64,000 bases of DNA from Bog-756 sp963699055 (GTDB lineage: Bacteria; Actinomycetota; Acidimicrobiia; Acidimicrobiales; RAAP-2), in contig CAVOTA010000002.1 in NCBI GenBank assembly GCA_963699055.1, positions 620,001-684,000 of the forward strand. The letters are read 5' to 3'. Positions 42,838 through 54,225 of this stretch are shown here, piece by piece. The notes beneath the pieces are model-generated. The model made no database searches. It saw only the letters and a list, made by a program, of their open reading frames with translations, and had not been told where the DNA came from. Numbering within the stretch: position 1 is the stretch's first letter; each line of letters opens with the position of its first letter. A program made the translations under genes and the position numbers.

Positions 42838-43391
42838 GTGGCACCTTTCTGGGTCGCGCGCTCCGGACGGGCGACCGTGACGATGGTACCCCCATAGCGC
42901 TTCGACCTGAGCACTTCCCAACCCTCCGGAGCCGGCACCTCGGCGGACGATTCGAGCACCGCGAGGTCGGCGGGAAGGCGTCCCACCAGCGTGTCCCAGC
43001 CGGTGTAGCCGTAGGGCGGGTCGCACAGCACGAGGTCGTAGCGGGCCGCCGAGCCCGCCACCCACGCGTCGGCGTCGGCCCGCACCACCGTGGCCTCGCC
43101 GTCCGCTTCGGCGTCGCCCATGCCCACCGAGACCAGGTTGGCCCGGACGGCATCGACCGAGCGCAGGTCCTTCTCCACGAAGGTGACCGACGCCGCTCCC
43201 CGCGAGAGTGCCTCGATGCCGAGGGCCCCGGTCCCGGCGAACAGGTCGAGGACCTGGAGGCCCTCCACGCCCCCCAGGCTGAACAGCATGGAGAAGATGG
43301 CCTCGCGGACCCGGTCCGCCGTGGGGCGGACGTTGCCCCCCACCGGCGCGGTCAGGCGTCGACCCCGGTACTCCCCACCGATCACGCGCAT
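42834..43391 (-). CDS. rsmD: 16S rRNA (guanine966-N2)-methyltransferase RsmD
   Basis: A 185-residue class I methyltransferase. MRVIGGEYRGRRL and RPTADRVREAIFSML start the family; SAM motif I is LDLFAGTGALGIEALSRGA and the catalytic motif is DPPYGY. It methylates G966 of 16S rRNA. The ATG sits 6 nt after a TAGGGT -10 box, so this is the leaderless first gene of the rsmD-to-plsX operon. Confidence 0.96.
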   Translation of the reverse strand: MRVIGGEYRGRRLTAPVGGNVRPTADRVREAIFSMLFSLGGVEGLQVLDLFAGTGALGIEALSRGAASVTFVEKDLRSVDAVRANLVSVGMGDAEADGEATVVRADADAWVAGSAARYDLVLCDPPYGYTGWDTLVGRLPADLAVLESSAEVPAPEGWEVLRSKRYGGTIVTVARPERATQKGAT

Positions 43392-43397
43392 CGGTCC

Positions 43398-43403
43398 ACC
43401 CTA
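43398..43403 (-). promoter_or_regulatory. -10 box (TAGGGT) of leaderless rsmD operon
   Basis: TAGGGT on the minus strand, 6 nt before the rsmD ATG at 43391. Confidence 0.55.
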
Positions 43404-43495
43404 CCGGTGGCGCCCTCCCGGTCCCCTGCACCCGCCGGACGGTCCGACCCGACCGGCCACGGGGTCGCCATCCCCCCGGGTCGGGGCGGCACACG

Positions 43496-44059
43496 TCAGT
43501 CCTCGGCGTCGCCGCCCGTGCCGTGGGCGTGGTGGCGGACGGTGGCGGCGACCTCGCCGAACAGGCCGGTGTCGCGGGCCCCGATGAGCTGCCACGCCCG
43601 GGCGATGCCGACGATGAACAGGACGATGGCCAGTACCGCCAGCGTGGTCACGTCGCCCGAGTCGTGCGTGGACCGCATCAGCTGCACCCCGACGACGGCC
43701 TCGTACGCGAAGACCACGCTCTGGACGCCCAGCCGCCGGACCTGCCGACGGCGACCCGGGCCCGCCGCCCCCTCGCGGGAGAGGAATACGACCAGGGCGA
43801 CGCACGAGGAGAGGCTCACCAGGCCGAGGACGAGTGCGGTCGTGCCCAGGTCGATGCCGGGGATCAGCGCGAAGAGCGACAGGACCAGCGCGTTGATCAG
43901 GGCCGAGAAGGCGATCCCGGCCCGGACGTCGGTCTCCACCCGGTGGGCCGGCTCCTCCAGGGTGGGCGCCACCGAGATGGCGACGAACAGCAACCCGATG
44001 AGGGCCCCGGCCACGGCGGCCGTGGTGGCGAAGAAGGTGACGAAGTCGTCGGGGACCAC
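43496..44059 (-). CDS. Four-helix membrane protein, unknown function
   Basis: A 187-residue protein with four predicted transmembrane segments (for example FFATTAAVAGALIGLLFVAISVA, AFSALINALVLSLFALIPG, ALVLGLVSLSSCVALVVFL and VLAIVLFIVGIARAWQL). The N-terminal FATTAAVAGALIGLLFVAISV pattern is frequent in actinobacterial integral membrane proteins of unknown role. GTG at 44059 was selected because a TACGGT -10 box lies 7 nt upstream; the frame further upstream crosses it. Confidence 0.7.
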   Translation of the reverse strand: MVPDDFVTFFATTAAVAGALIGLLFVAISVAPTLEEPAHRVETDVRAGIAFSALINALVLSLFALIPGIDLGTTALVLGLVSLSSCVALVVFLSREGAAGPGRRRQVRRLGVQSVVFAYEAVVGVQLMRSTHDSGDVTTLAVLAIVLFIVGIARAWQLIGARDTGLFGEVAATVRHHAHGTGGDAED

Positions 44060-44066
44060 GGACCGG

Positions 44067-44072
44067 ACCGTA
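44067..44072 (-). promoter_or_regulatory. -10 box (TACGGT) of leaderless membrane-protein gene
   Basis: TACGGT on the minus strand, 7 nt before the GTG at 44059. Confidence 0.45.
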
Positions 44073-44172
44073 GTCCCGGCCGCCCCGCCCGGCGGTGACC
44101 GGCGGCCCGTAGCGCCTGGGCCTGACCTAACGTTCCCCCTGCATGGCGTAGGGTGCACCCCTTCTGCCCCGC

Positions 44173-44203
44173 ACCACTACCGGCTGCTCCGTACCACTAC
44201 CGG
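44173..44203 (+). promoter_or_regulatory. Direct repeat ACCACTACCGG with 20-bp period upstream of acyltransferase
   Basis: Identical 11-bp copies at 44173-44183 and 44193-44203, two helical turns apart, end 20 bp before the ATG and abut the ribosome-binding site GGTAGGAGGG. They could bind a regulator on one DNA face or act at RNA level. Confidence 0.35.
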
Positions 44204-44222
44204 GTAGGAGGGACTCGACGCC

Positions 44223-46337
44223 ATGGCGACGTTGACCGGAGAGCACGGGCCGTCCGCGGTTCCCGTGGACGAGGCGGGCACCGCTCCGGGCGACCGGCGG
44301 TTCCGACCCGACGTCGAAGGACTGCGGGCCGTCGCCGTGGCCCTCGTCGTCCTCTACCATGCGCAGCTCCCGGGCCTCAGCGGTGGGTACGTGGGTGTGG
44401 ACGTGTTCTTCGTGATCTCAGGATTCGTCATCACCGGACTCCTCCTGCGCGAACGCTCGGGAACCGGCACGACCTCGCTCCTCGCGTTCTACGGGCGGCG
44501 GATCCGGAGGATCCTGCCGGCAGCCACCCTGGTGATCGTCGCCACGGTGGTGACCACCTACATCTTCCTCGGAGCCACGTTCGGGAACCCGACAGCGGTC
44601 GCTGCCCGCTGGGCGGCGGTCTTCCTCGCCAACGTCCATTTCACCGAGCTCTCGACCCACTACCTGACGGCGACCCAGCCGCCGTCACCACTCCAGAACT
44701 TCTGGTCGCTGGCCGTCGAGGAGCAGTTCTACCTCGTCTATCCGGCGATCTTCCTGGTTGTCGCATCGTGGCGGTCACCCGTGGCGCTGCGGGCGCGGCT
44801 GATGGTCGTGCTCATCCCGATCATCGCCGGGTCGCTGGTCGTCTCCGTCGTCCAAACGGGGAGTTCGCCGACGGCCGCCTTCTTCTCGCCGGTGACCCGG
44901 GCGTGGGAGCTGGCCCTGGGAGCACTGGTCGCCGTGGCCACCCCGCTCCTCCTGCGTGCGAACCGGCGGTGGTCCACCGGCGCGACGTGGGCCGGTCTCG
45001 CGGCCATCGGTTACGCAGCGTTCACCTACTCCTCGTCGACGCCCTATCCCGGCGCGGCGGTGATCGTCCCGGTGGTGGGCACCGGCCTCGTCATCGCCGG
45101 TGGGACGCGTGCGACCGGACGAGGAGCCGAGACGGTGCTCCGGCTGCCACCGTTCCAGTGGTTCGGTCGCCGTTCGTACTCTCTCTACCTGTGGCACTGG
45201 CCGATCCTGGTCATCGCCGCCGACGAGGCCGGGCGCACGAGCCTCCCGTTTCACCAGGCCGTGGGGTGGCTGGCCCTCGCCCTGGTCATCGCCGTCATCA
45301 CCCACCGCCTGGTCGAGGACCCGATCCGACACGCCCGGCGCCTGGCCCGGGGTCGATGGCTCCCGATCGGGATGGGCGTGGGACTGGTGGCGATCACCGT
45401 GGTCGTGGCCACCATCGGGCTCGCCACCCACCGGGTGCCGCTGGCGGGACGGACGTCGGGCCTCGCCGGGGCCCTGACTCCGACCGAGGTCACCGAGCTG
45501 GTCGCAGCCGCGCCGGGGATCACCGGTCTCCCCCGGCAGGCGCCGATCCCCGCCGAGGCACCGGACGACTGGGGTGGGCCACCCACGCAGTGCTGGCCGG
45601 ATCACGCGCAGGTGTCGGAGCCTGCCTGCGTGTTCGGCGACGTCGGCGCACGCAGGACCGTCGCCCTCTACGGCGACTCGCACGCGGCCATGTGGTTCGA
45701 CGTCCTGGACCGCATCGCCGACCGGGAGCACTGGCGTCTCGCCGTCCTCGCCAAGGGCGGATGTCCGACACTGCCTCTCGCATTCCAGAATCCTGTCGGC
45801 TTCGGCGAGGCAGGTGGCCGCTACACCCCGTGTGACCAGTGGCACCGGTTCGCCCTGGCGCGGCTACGGGCCCTTCACCCCGACGTGGTCATCGTCAGCC
45901 AGGACGCTGAATTCGGTCCTGGAGGCATCTCCTACCCGCCGTCACGCTGGGAGCACGCCACACTGGCCGCCATCCGCGGGCTCCCGATCAGCCCACGTCG
46001 GGTGATCGTCCTCGGCAACATCCCCCAGGAGCCGAACGGCGGCCCGAACTGCCTGGCCGTCCACCCGACCGACGTGCGTCGGTGTTCCGGCGCCGACTCG
46101 CCCTACATCGCCTCGCACAGCAGCGCCGAACGACGCGCCGCGGACGCAGCGGGGTCCCGGTACGTGGACGTCGTCCCGTGGTTCTGCTCGAGCACGTGCA
46201 CCGACGTCATCGGCCCGTACCAGCCGTACTGGGACGGGTACCACGTGACCGCGTCCTACTCGATCGCCCTCGGTCGGGTCCTGGACGACGCCCTCGATCT
46301 CGGCTCCTACATCCCCCACGGCTCGGGGGGCACCTGA
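44223..46337 (+). CDS. OafA-type membrane acyltransferase with C-terminal SGNH domain
   Basis: A 704-residue O-acyltransferase. The N-terminal acyltransferase-3 domain has RPDVEGLRAVAVALVVLYHAQLPG (catalytic His), GGYVGVDVFFVISGFVITGLL, FYGRRIRRILPA and SLAVEEQFYLVYPA with about ten transmembrane helices. The extracytoplasmic SGNH hydrolase domain starts with ALYGDSHAAMW and ends with WDGYHVTASYS, giving its Ser and His. It O-acetylates a surface polysaccharide or glycan. An AGGAGGG site precedes the ATG. Confidence 0.93.
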   Translation: MATLTGEHGPSAVPVDEAGTAPGDRRFRPDVEGLRAVAVALVVLYHAQLPGLSGGYVGVDVFFVISGFVITGLLLRERSGTGTTSLLAFYGRRIRRILPAATLVIVATVVTTYIFLGATFGNPTAVAARWAAVFLANVHFTELSTHYLTATQPPSPLQNFWSLAVEEQFYLVYPAIFLVVASWRSPVALRARLMVVLIPIIAGSLVVSVVQTGSSPTAAFFSPVTRAWELALGALVAVATPLLLRANRRWSTGATWAGLAAIGYAAFTYSSSTPYPGAAVIVPVVGTGLVIAGGTRATGRGAETVLRLPPFQWFGRRSYSLYLWHWPILVIAADEAGRTSLPFHQAVGWLALALVIAVITHRLVEDPIRHARRLARGRWLPIGMGVGLVAITVVVATIGLATHRVPLAGRTSGLAGALTPTEVTELVAAAPGITGLPRQAPIPAEAPDDWGGPPTQCWPDHAQVSEPACVFGDVGARRTVALYGDSHAAMWFDVLDRIADREHWRLAVLAKGGCPTLPLAFQNPVGFGEAGGRYTPCDQWHRFALARLRALHPDVVIVSQDAEFGPGGISYPPSRWEHATLAAIRGLPISPRRVIVLGNIPQEPNGGPNCLAVHPTDVRRCSGADSPYIASHSSAERRAADAAGSRYVDVVPWFCSSTCTDVIGPYQPYWDGYHVTASYSIALGRVLDDALDLGSYIPHGSGGT

Positions 46338-46389
46338 ACCTCCCGGACCGGCCCCGCCCGATGTCCCCGAGTCCGGAATCCGGTGACCC

Positions 46390-48603
<2,214 letters not shown>

Positions 48604-48628
48604 GCGGAGCGGGGCACGCGCCGCCGCG

Positions 48629-50305
48629 TCACTCGATCGAGAAGAGGTACGGGTAGAGCGGCTGGCCACCGTGGTGGACCTCGGTCTCGACGGCCGGCCG
48701 GGCCTCCCGCAGCCACTCGGTGATGCGCCGGGTGTCGGCGGCGCCGGACCCCTCGCCCTCGATGATGGTCACCAGGTCGTGGTCGTCGGTCACCAGCACG
48801 TCGAGGAGGGCGCACGACGCCTCGGCCAGGGTGTCCCCCACCACCTCGATCCCATCGCGCGACAGGCCCAGCCAGTCACCTGTGCGCACCGGGCCGGCCG
48901 ACGTCTCGGAGTCGCGGACGGCCCGGGTCACCTCGCCGGGGACCACCTTGCGGGCCGTGGCCTCCATGGCGGCGGCGTTGGCCTCGCCGCCGGCCTCCGG
49001 GTCGTAGGCGAGCAGGGCGGCGAACCCTTCGGCGATGGTCTCGGTCGGGACCACCCACACCCGCTTGCCGCTGAGCTCGTCCACCCGGTTGGCCACCGGC
49101 CGGATGTTCCCGTTGTTGGGGAGCACGATCACCTCGTCGGAGTCGAGCTCGTCGACCGCCCCGACCAGTTCGGCGATCGACGGGTTCATCGACTGGCCCC
49201 CGGCGATCAGGCGTTGGACCCCCAGCGAGCGGAAGATCCGGCCGATGCCGTCACCGCTGGCCACGGCCACCACGCTGGTCACCGGGGTCGGGCCGAGGGG
49301 GGACTCGGACGGGCCCGAGGCGACGTCGCCGGCACCCTCACGCACCCAGCGCTCCTCCTCGACCTCCTCCAGCAGGTCGGTGACCCGGATGTTGCGGGGA
49401 CGGCCGGCGTCCAGGCTGGCCTCGATGGCCGGGCCGACCTCGTCGGTGTGGATGTGGCAGTTCCACAGGCCGTCGCCGCCGACGACCACGATGGAGTCGC
49501 CCAGACCGGCCCACACCTCCTTGAACGCCGGGACGGTCTCGTCCGGCGCCTCGAGCAGGTACATGACCTCGTAGCGGAGCCCGGCCAGGGCGGCGTCGGC
49601 CGCACTGGTGGCGCCGGGCGCACCGGCCGCCGACGCGGACCCGGCGGCCACCTCGGGCAGCTCGGGCGGCACGGGCATGGCCCGGCCGTCGAGCACGGTC
49701 AGCAGGGCGTCGAAGAGCAGGACGTAGCCGGTCCCCCCGGCGTCCACCACCCCGGCCTGGGCCAGGACGGGCAGCAACGAGGGTGTCCGCTCCAGTGCCT
49801 CGGCGGCCCCGGACCGGGCCGCCTCGGCCACCCCGACCAGCGGGGCCCCGGCGTCGGCGGCGGCACGGGCCCCCTCGGCGGCCCCCCGGGCCACGGTCAG
49901 GATGGTCCCCTCCACCGGGCGCATGACGGCCTCACGGGCCAGCTCGTCGGCCGTGGTGAGGGCGGCGGCCAGCTCCTTGCCCCCCGGACGGCCCCCGGGC
50001 GAGTTCAGCCCGTCGGACAGCCCCCGCAGGAGCTGGGACAGGATCACGCCCGAGTTGCCCCGGGCCCCCATGAGCGACCCGTGGGCGACGGCCCGGCAGG
50101 CCGCCGGCAGGTCCGGGTCGTCGAGTCCGTCCAGCTCGGCGGCCACGGACTCGAGCGTGAGGGCCATGTTGGTGCCGGTGTCGCCGTCCGGGACGGGGTA
50201 GACGTTGAGGCGGTTGATCAGCTGCTGGTGGCTCCGCAGGCCGTCCCGGAAGGTGCCGATCACACGGCAGAGCTCCGCTGCATCCAAGGCGTCGAGGGCG
50301 ACCAT
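48629..50305 (-). CDS. DAK2-domain / FakA-like kinase
   Basis: A 558-residue protein with an N-terminal DAK2 (dihydroxyacetone kinase-2) domain: RLNVYPVPDGDTGTNMALTLESV and GSLMGARGNSGVILSQLLRG bind nucleotide and metal. A middle domain (CHIHTDEVGPAIEASL) and a C-terminal DegV-related domain (VLPNNGNIRPVANRVDEL, VWVVPTETIAEGFAALL) complete the FakA architecture. Such proteins phosphorylate fatty acids bound to FakB/DegV partners; no fakB is visible here. The ATG lies 7 nt after TAGCAT (leaderless), and the gene is divergent from rpmB. Confidence 0.88.
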   Translation of the reverse strand: MVALDALDAAELCRVIGTFRDGLRSHQQLINRLNVYPVPDGDTGTNMALTLESVAAELDGLDDPDLPAACRAVAHGSLMGARGNSGVILSQLLRGLSDGLNSPGGRPGGKELAAALTTADELAREAVMRPVEGTILTVARGAAEGARAAADAGAPLVGVAEAARSGAAEALERTPSLLPVLAQAGVVDAGGTGYVLLFDALLTVLDGRAMPVPPELPEVAAGSASAAGAPGATSAADAALAGLRYEVMYLLEAPDETVPAFKEVWAGLGDSIVVVGGDGLWNCHIHTDEVGPAIEASLDAGRPRNIRVTDLLEEVEEERWVREGAGDVASGPSESPLGPTPVTSVVAVASGDGIGRIFRSLGVQRLIAGGQSMNPSIAELVGAVDELDSDEVIVLPNNGNIRPVANRVDELSGKRVWVVPTETIAEGFAALLAYDPEAGGEANAAAMEATARKVVPGEVTRAVRDSETSAGPVRTGDWLGLSRDGIEVVGDTLAEASCALLDVLVTDDHDLVTIIEGEGSGAADTRRITEWLREARPAVETEVHHGGQPLYPYLFSIE

Positions 50306-50312
50306 GGGCAGG

Positions 50313-50318
50313 ATGCTA
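50313..50318 (-). promoter_or_regulatory. -10 box (TAGCAT) of leaderless fakA-recG operon
   Basis: TAGCAT on the minus strand, 7 nt before the ATG at 50305, inside the 58-bp gap shared with the divergent rpmB gene. Confidence 0.5.
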
Positions 50319-50363
50319 ACCTTTGCGACTTACCCAGAGGTTCTTAGAGGAAGTCGGAGTGTC

Positions 50364-50573
50364 ATGGCAGCGGTGTGCGAGGTCTGCGGCAAGAAGCCGT
50401 CGTTCGGAATGAACATCAGTCACTCCCACCGACGGACGAAGCGTCGTTGGGATCCCAACATCCAGAAGGTGCGCGCCGTCGTCGACGGGGCCCCCAAGCG
50501 TCTGAACGTCTGCACGTCGTGCATCCGCTCGGGCAAGGTCACCAAGCGGCCCGTCCGCAACATCACCAGCTGA
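50364..50573 (+). CDS. rpmB: 50S ribosomal protein L28
   Basis: A 69-residue L28: AAVCEVCGKKPSFGMNISHSHRRTKRRWDPNIQ, then KRLNVCTSCIRSGKV. Two Cys pairs (CEVC and CTSC) indicate the zinc-binding form. A GGAG site precedes the ATG at 50364. It is the only plus-strand gene inside the thiL-fakA interval, a common actinobacterial arrangement. Confidence 0.96.
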   Translation: MAAVCEVCGKKPSFGMNISHSHRRTKRRWDPNIQKVRAVVDGAPKRLNVCTSCIRSGKVTKRPVRNITS

Positions 50574-50698
50574 CCCCGGCCTGAGCCCCGGCCGGCACCG
50601 CCGGCACCGTCCACCGTCGCATCCGCCGCGTCGCGCCCCGTCCGTGGCACGCCGGGCCGTCCGGTGCATGGCGCCACGGGCCCCGTCGACGGTCCGGA

Positions 50699-51691
50699 TC
50701 AGAACCGGTGCCGCCAGCCCCCCTCGGGCAGCCGGCCCCCGTCCAGTGTCCACACGCCGACCCGGTCCGTACACCTGCCGATCGTGACCGGCGCCCGAAG
50801 ACCCGCCGTCGCGAACGCCGTCGCCAGTCCGTCGGGGTCACCGGTCGCCACCACCAGCTCGTAGTCCTCACCGCCGGTGAGGGCCTCGTCCCGGGTGGCT
50901 CCGTGGGCGACGGCGTCGGTACCGACCACGAGCTCCAGTCCGACCCCGGACGCCTCGGCCACGTGCACGGTGTCGGCCACCAGTCCGTCGGAGACGTCGA
51001 CCGCGGCCGTGGCACGGGCCAGCCGGGCGACGGCGCCCTCGGCCAGCCGTGCGACCGGCCGGCGGTGGGCCACGGCAGCTGCGCCCTCCGCCGGGTCGCC
51101 CCCCGCTCCCCCGCTCCCGCCGGATCCGAGCAGCCGCAGTCCGGCGGCCGACGCGCCGAGCGGTCCGGTGACCACCAGGGTGTCGCCCGGCCGTGCTCCG
51201 CCGCGCCGCAGGAGCGGGGCCCCGTCGTCGGGCACCGACCCGACGGCGGTCACCGACACCACCAGCACCGGCGACGCCGACAGGTCCCCGCCGACCACCC
51301 GGCAGCCGGCGGCGGCGGCCGCCTCGGCCACCCCGTCGGCCAGCCCGTCCAGCGGGAACCCCGTCGGGGCGGCCACCGACAGCAGGACGTAGTCGGCGCC
51401 GGCGCCCATGGCGGCCAGGTCGGAGACGGTCACCATCAGGGACTTCCAGCCGATGTCGGCAGGCGAGCTCAGGGCCCGGTCGACGTGGACACCCTCCACC
51501 ACCAGGTCGGTCGAGAGGACCACCCGGCCCGGGTGGCGCAGGGTGACGGCGGCTGCGTCGTCGCCGATGCCGAGGTCCCCGGCGACCGGTGCGACCGGTC
51601 CGCCCGCGAAGCGCCGGCGCAGCCGGTCGAGAAGGACGAACTCGTCTTCGCCGGTGCCTCCCCCGGGGGTGTCCGAATTGGGTCTACGCAC
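50699..51691 (-). CDS. thiL: Thiamine-monophosphate kinase
   Basis: A 330-residue kinase of thiamine diphosphate synthesis (AIR-synthase-like fold). GIGDDAAAV, STDLVVEGVHVDRALSSPADIGWKSLMVTVSDLAAMGA, VVGGDLSASP, DVSDGLVAD and GGEDYELVV are the family's metal- and ATP-binding motifs. The GTG start at 51691 is preceded by a weak TAGGCA box at 6 nt, so it may be leaderless. It is divergent from pckG. Confidence 0.94.
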   Translation of the reverse strand: MRRPNSDTPGGGTGEDEFVLLDRLRRRFAGGPVAPVAGDLGIGDDAAAVTLRHPGRVVLSTDLVVEGVHVDRALSSPADIGWKSLMVTVSDLAAMGAGADYVLLSVAAPTGFPLDGLADGVAEAAAAAGCRVVGGDLSASPVLVVSVTAVGSVPDDGAPLLRRGGARPGDTLVVTGPLGASAAGLRLLGSGGSGGAGGDPAEGAAAVAHRRPVARLAEGAVARLARATAAVDVSDGLVADTVHVAEASGVGLELVVGTDAVAHGATRDEALTGGEDYELVVATGDPDGLATAFATAGLRAPVTIGRCTDRVGVWTLDGGRLPEGGWRHRF

Positions 51692-51822
51692 ACGACTTGC
51701 CTAGCATTGTCCCCGTCGGAGCCCCACTACGGTGGTGGATCTGCACCGAGCCGCCACGCAGGACCTCTTGCGTGGACGGCGGCCCGCGCGGCCGCTGACA
51801 ACCGAGGAGGAAGAACCAGCCC

Positions 51823-53613
51823 ATGCCCCCCACCGAGCACAAGAAGCTGATCGCATGGGTCGACGAGGTCGCCGCACTGACCGAGCCGGACGAGGTCGTG
51901 TGGTGTGACGGCTCCGCCGAGGAGTACGACCGCCTGTGCCAGCTCCTGGTGGACAACGGCACCTTCACCAAGCTGTCGGAGGCCAAGCGCCCCAACAGCT
52001 ACTGGGCGCACTCCGACCCGGGCGACGTCGCCCGGGTCGAGGACCGGACCTACATCTGCTCGACCGCCGAGGCCGACGCCGGTCCCACCAACAACTGGCG
52101 TGATCCCGCGGAGATGCGGGACCTGCTGACCGGCCTGTTCCGTGGCTCCATGCGCGGCCGGACCATGTACGTGGTGCCCTTCTCGATGGGCCCGCTCGGC
52201 TCCACCATCGCCCACATCGGCGTGGAGATCACCGACTCCGCCTACGTGGCCGTGTCGATGCGCATCATGACCCGTATGGGGCGCGGCGCCATCGAGGTCC
52301 TCGGCACCGACGGCGAGTTCGTCCCCTGCCTCCACTCGGTGGGCATGCCACTCGTCGACGGGGCGGCCGACGTGCCGTGGCCGTGCGACGCGGACAACAA
52401 GTACATCGTGCACTTCCCCGAGACCCGTGAGATCTGGTCGTACGGCTCGGGCTACGGCGGCAACGCCCTGCTGGGCAAGAAGTGCTTCGCCCTGCGCATC
52501 GCCTCGGTCATGGCCCGGGACGACAACTGGCTCGCCGAGCACATGCTCATCCTCAAGCTGACCTCCCCCGCCGGCGAGACCCGCTACGTCACCGGTGCCT
52601 TCCCGTCGGCCTGCGGCAAGACCAATCTGGCCATGCTCATCCCGACCCTCCCCGACTGGAAGGTCGAGACGGTGGGCGACGACATCTGCTGGATGAAGTT
52701 CGGGCCCGACGGCCGCCTCTACGCCATCAACCCCGAAGCCGGCTTCTTCGGCGTGGCGCCGGGAACGAACTCGCACACCAATCCGAACGCCATGCTCACC
52801 ATGGACGCCAACACCATCTTCACCAACACGGCGCTCACCGAGGACGGCGACGTCTGGTGGGAGTCGATGACCGAGGACGCCCCGTCCCGCCTGACGTCGT
52901 GGAAGGGCGAGGAGTGGACGCCCGGATCGGGCACCCCGGCCGCCCACCCGAACGCCCGCTTCACCGTGCCGGCCGCCCAGGACCCGGCCATCGCCTCGGA
53001 GTGGGAGGACCCGGCGGGCGTGCCGATCGACGCCATCCTCTTCGGCGGTCGGCGCGCCTCGGTGGTGCCGCTCGTGTTCCAGTCCCGAGACTGGCAGCAC
53101 GGCGTCTTCCTGGGTTCGATCATGGCCTCGGAGACGACGGCCGCCGCCGCCGGCGCCGTGGGCAATCTGCGCCGTGACCCGTTCGCCATGCTGCCCTTCT
53201 GCGGCTACAACATGGCCGACTACTTCGCCCACTGGCTGGAGATCGGCGCGGGCGCCGACCCCGAGAAGCTCCCGAAGATCTTCTACGTCAACTGGTTCCG
53301 CAAGGACGCTGACGGCCGTTGGCTGTGGCCGGGCTACGGCGAGAACTCCCGGGTCCTCGAGTGGGTCTTCGAGCGGGTGGGTGGTAACGGCGAGGCCGTC
53401 GAGACGCCCATCGGGCTGCTGCCCACGGCGACCGCCATCAACACCGAGGGCCTGGACGTGTCCGCCGAGGACATGGCCACGCTGCTCAAGGTGGACGAGG
53501 ACGAGTGGCGGGCCGAGGTCCCCTCGATCCGCGAGCACTTCGCCACCTTCGGCGACAAGCTGCCCGCCGCCCTGGCCGGCGAGGTCGACCTGCTGGAGTC
53601 CAAGCTCAGCTGA
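51823..53613 (+). CDS. pckG: Phosphoenolpyruvate carboxykinase (GTP)
   Basis: A 596-residue GTP-dependent PEPCK, gluconeogenic or anaplerotic. The P-loop with the reactive cysteine is FPSACGKTNLAM from residue 260. The C-terminal nucleotide and Mn ligands are in GGRRASVVPLVFQS and FCGYNMADYFAHW. The length matches the family. A strong GAGGAGGAAG site precedes the ATG, and a TAGCAT box at 51702-51707 would give a leader of about 110 nt. It is followed by a clear hairpin. Confidence 0.97.
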   Translation: MPPTEHKKLIAWVDEVAALTEPDEVVWCDGSAEEYDRLCQLLVDNGTFTKLSEAKRPNSYWAHSDPGDVARVEDRTYICSTAEADAGPTNNWRDPAEMRDLLTGLFRGSMRGRTMYVVPFSMGPLGSTIAHIGVEITDSAYVAVSMRIMTRMGRGAIEVLGTDGEFVPCLHSVGMPLVDGAADVPWPCDADNKYIVHFPETREIWSYGSGYGGNALLGKKCFALRIASVMARDDNWLAEHMLILKLTSPAGETRYVTGAFPSACGKTNLAMLIPTLPDWKVETVGDDICWMKFGPDGRLYAINPEAGFFGVAPGTNSHTNPNAMLTMDANTIFTNTALTEDGDVWWESMTEDAPSRLTSWKGEEWTPGSGTPAAHPNARFTVPAAQDPAIASEWEDPAGVPIDAILFGGRRASVVPLVFQSRDWQHGVFLGSIMASETTAAAAGAVGNLRRDPFAMLPFCGYNMADYFAHWLEIGAGADPEKLPKIFYVNWFRKDADGRWLWPGYGENSRVLEWVFERVGGNGEAVETPIGLLPTATAINTEGLDVSAEDMATLLKVDEDEWRAEVPSIREHFATFGDKLPAALAGEVDLLESKLS

Positions 53614-53639
53614 GCCACCTCCACCGGAGCGTCGTGCAC

Positions 53640-53663
53640 GAGGGGCCGGTCCGCCGGCCCCTC
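53640..53663 (+). terminator. Hairpin terminator after pckG
   Basis: A perfect 10-bp GC-rich stem GAGGGGCCGG / CCGGCCCCTC with a 4-nt TCCG loop, 27 bp after the pckG stop. There is no U-run, as is usual in this GC range. Confidence 0.65.
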
Positions 53664-53783
53664 GGCCGCGCCCGTGGTCACCGGGAGGTGGACGCCGGGC
53701 CGATCGGTGCACCATTCCGGTGGGCGCCACGACGGTTCGGTTCCACGTCGCTCGGGACCGGTGTCGCAGCCGGGGATGTTCCC

Positions 53784-53789
53784 TACGAT
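53784..53789 (+). promoter_or_regulatory. -10 box (TACGAT) of thioesterase gene
   Basis: TACGAT followed by a leader of about 22 nt carrying AGAGGAGAGG before the ATG at 53818. Confidence 0.4.
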
Positions 53790-53817
53790 GAGAGGCACAG
53801 GCGAACAGAGGAGAGGG

Positions 53818-54225
53818 ATGGACCCGCAGCCGGGATGGGACAGCGCGTTGGGAATCCAGGTGGAGGAGCTGACCCCGACACGGGTCGTGGCCTATGTCGA
53901 CATCGACGAACGACACCAGCAACCGTACGGAATCGTTCACGGTGGCGTCTGGGCCTCCATCGTGGAGTCCGTCGGCAGCCACGGTGCGGCGCTCGCCGCC
54001 CGAGCGATCACCGGCCAGCTGGCGGTGGTCGGGACCTCGAACACCACCGACTTCCTCCGTCCCCATCGGTCCGGCCGGGTACGGGCCGTCGGCACCCCGA
54101 TCTTCACCGGCCGAACCCAGCAGCTCTGGCTGGTCGAGATCGAGCGCGTGGCCGACGGGACGTTGGTGGCACGAGGGCAGCTCCGCCTGCAGAACCTGGC
54201 GGCGCCGCCGGAACGACGGGGATGA
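53818..54225 (+). CDS. PaaI-type hotdog thioesterase
   Basis: A 135-residue hotdog-fold acyl-CoA thioesterase. The motif YGIVHGGVWASIVESVGS carries His41-Gly-Gly and Glu50, matching the PaaI/YbgC-like active site, and NTTDFLRP and GRVRAVGTPIFTGRTQQLWLVEI are typical of the family. The ATG at 53818 directly follows an AGAGGAG site; earlier in-frame starts would fall upstream of the promoter. The substrate is uncertain (aromatic or medium-chain acyl-CoA). Confidence 0.88.
   Translation: MDPQPGWDSALGIQVEELTPTRVVAYVDIDERHQQPYGIVHGGVWASIVESVGSHGAALAARAITGQLAVVGTSNTTDFLRPHRSGRVRAVGTPIFTGRTQQLWLVEIERVADGTLVARGQLRLQNLAAPPERRG

Noticed and set aside
50578..50640. Terminator between rpmB and thiL
   Set aside because: GCCGGC repeats can form small hairpins, but the pairing is irregular and common in GC-rich DNA, so I did not list it.
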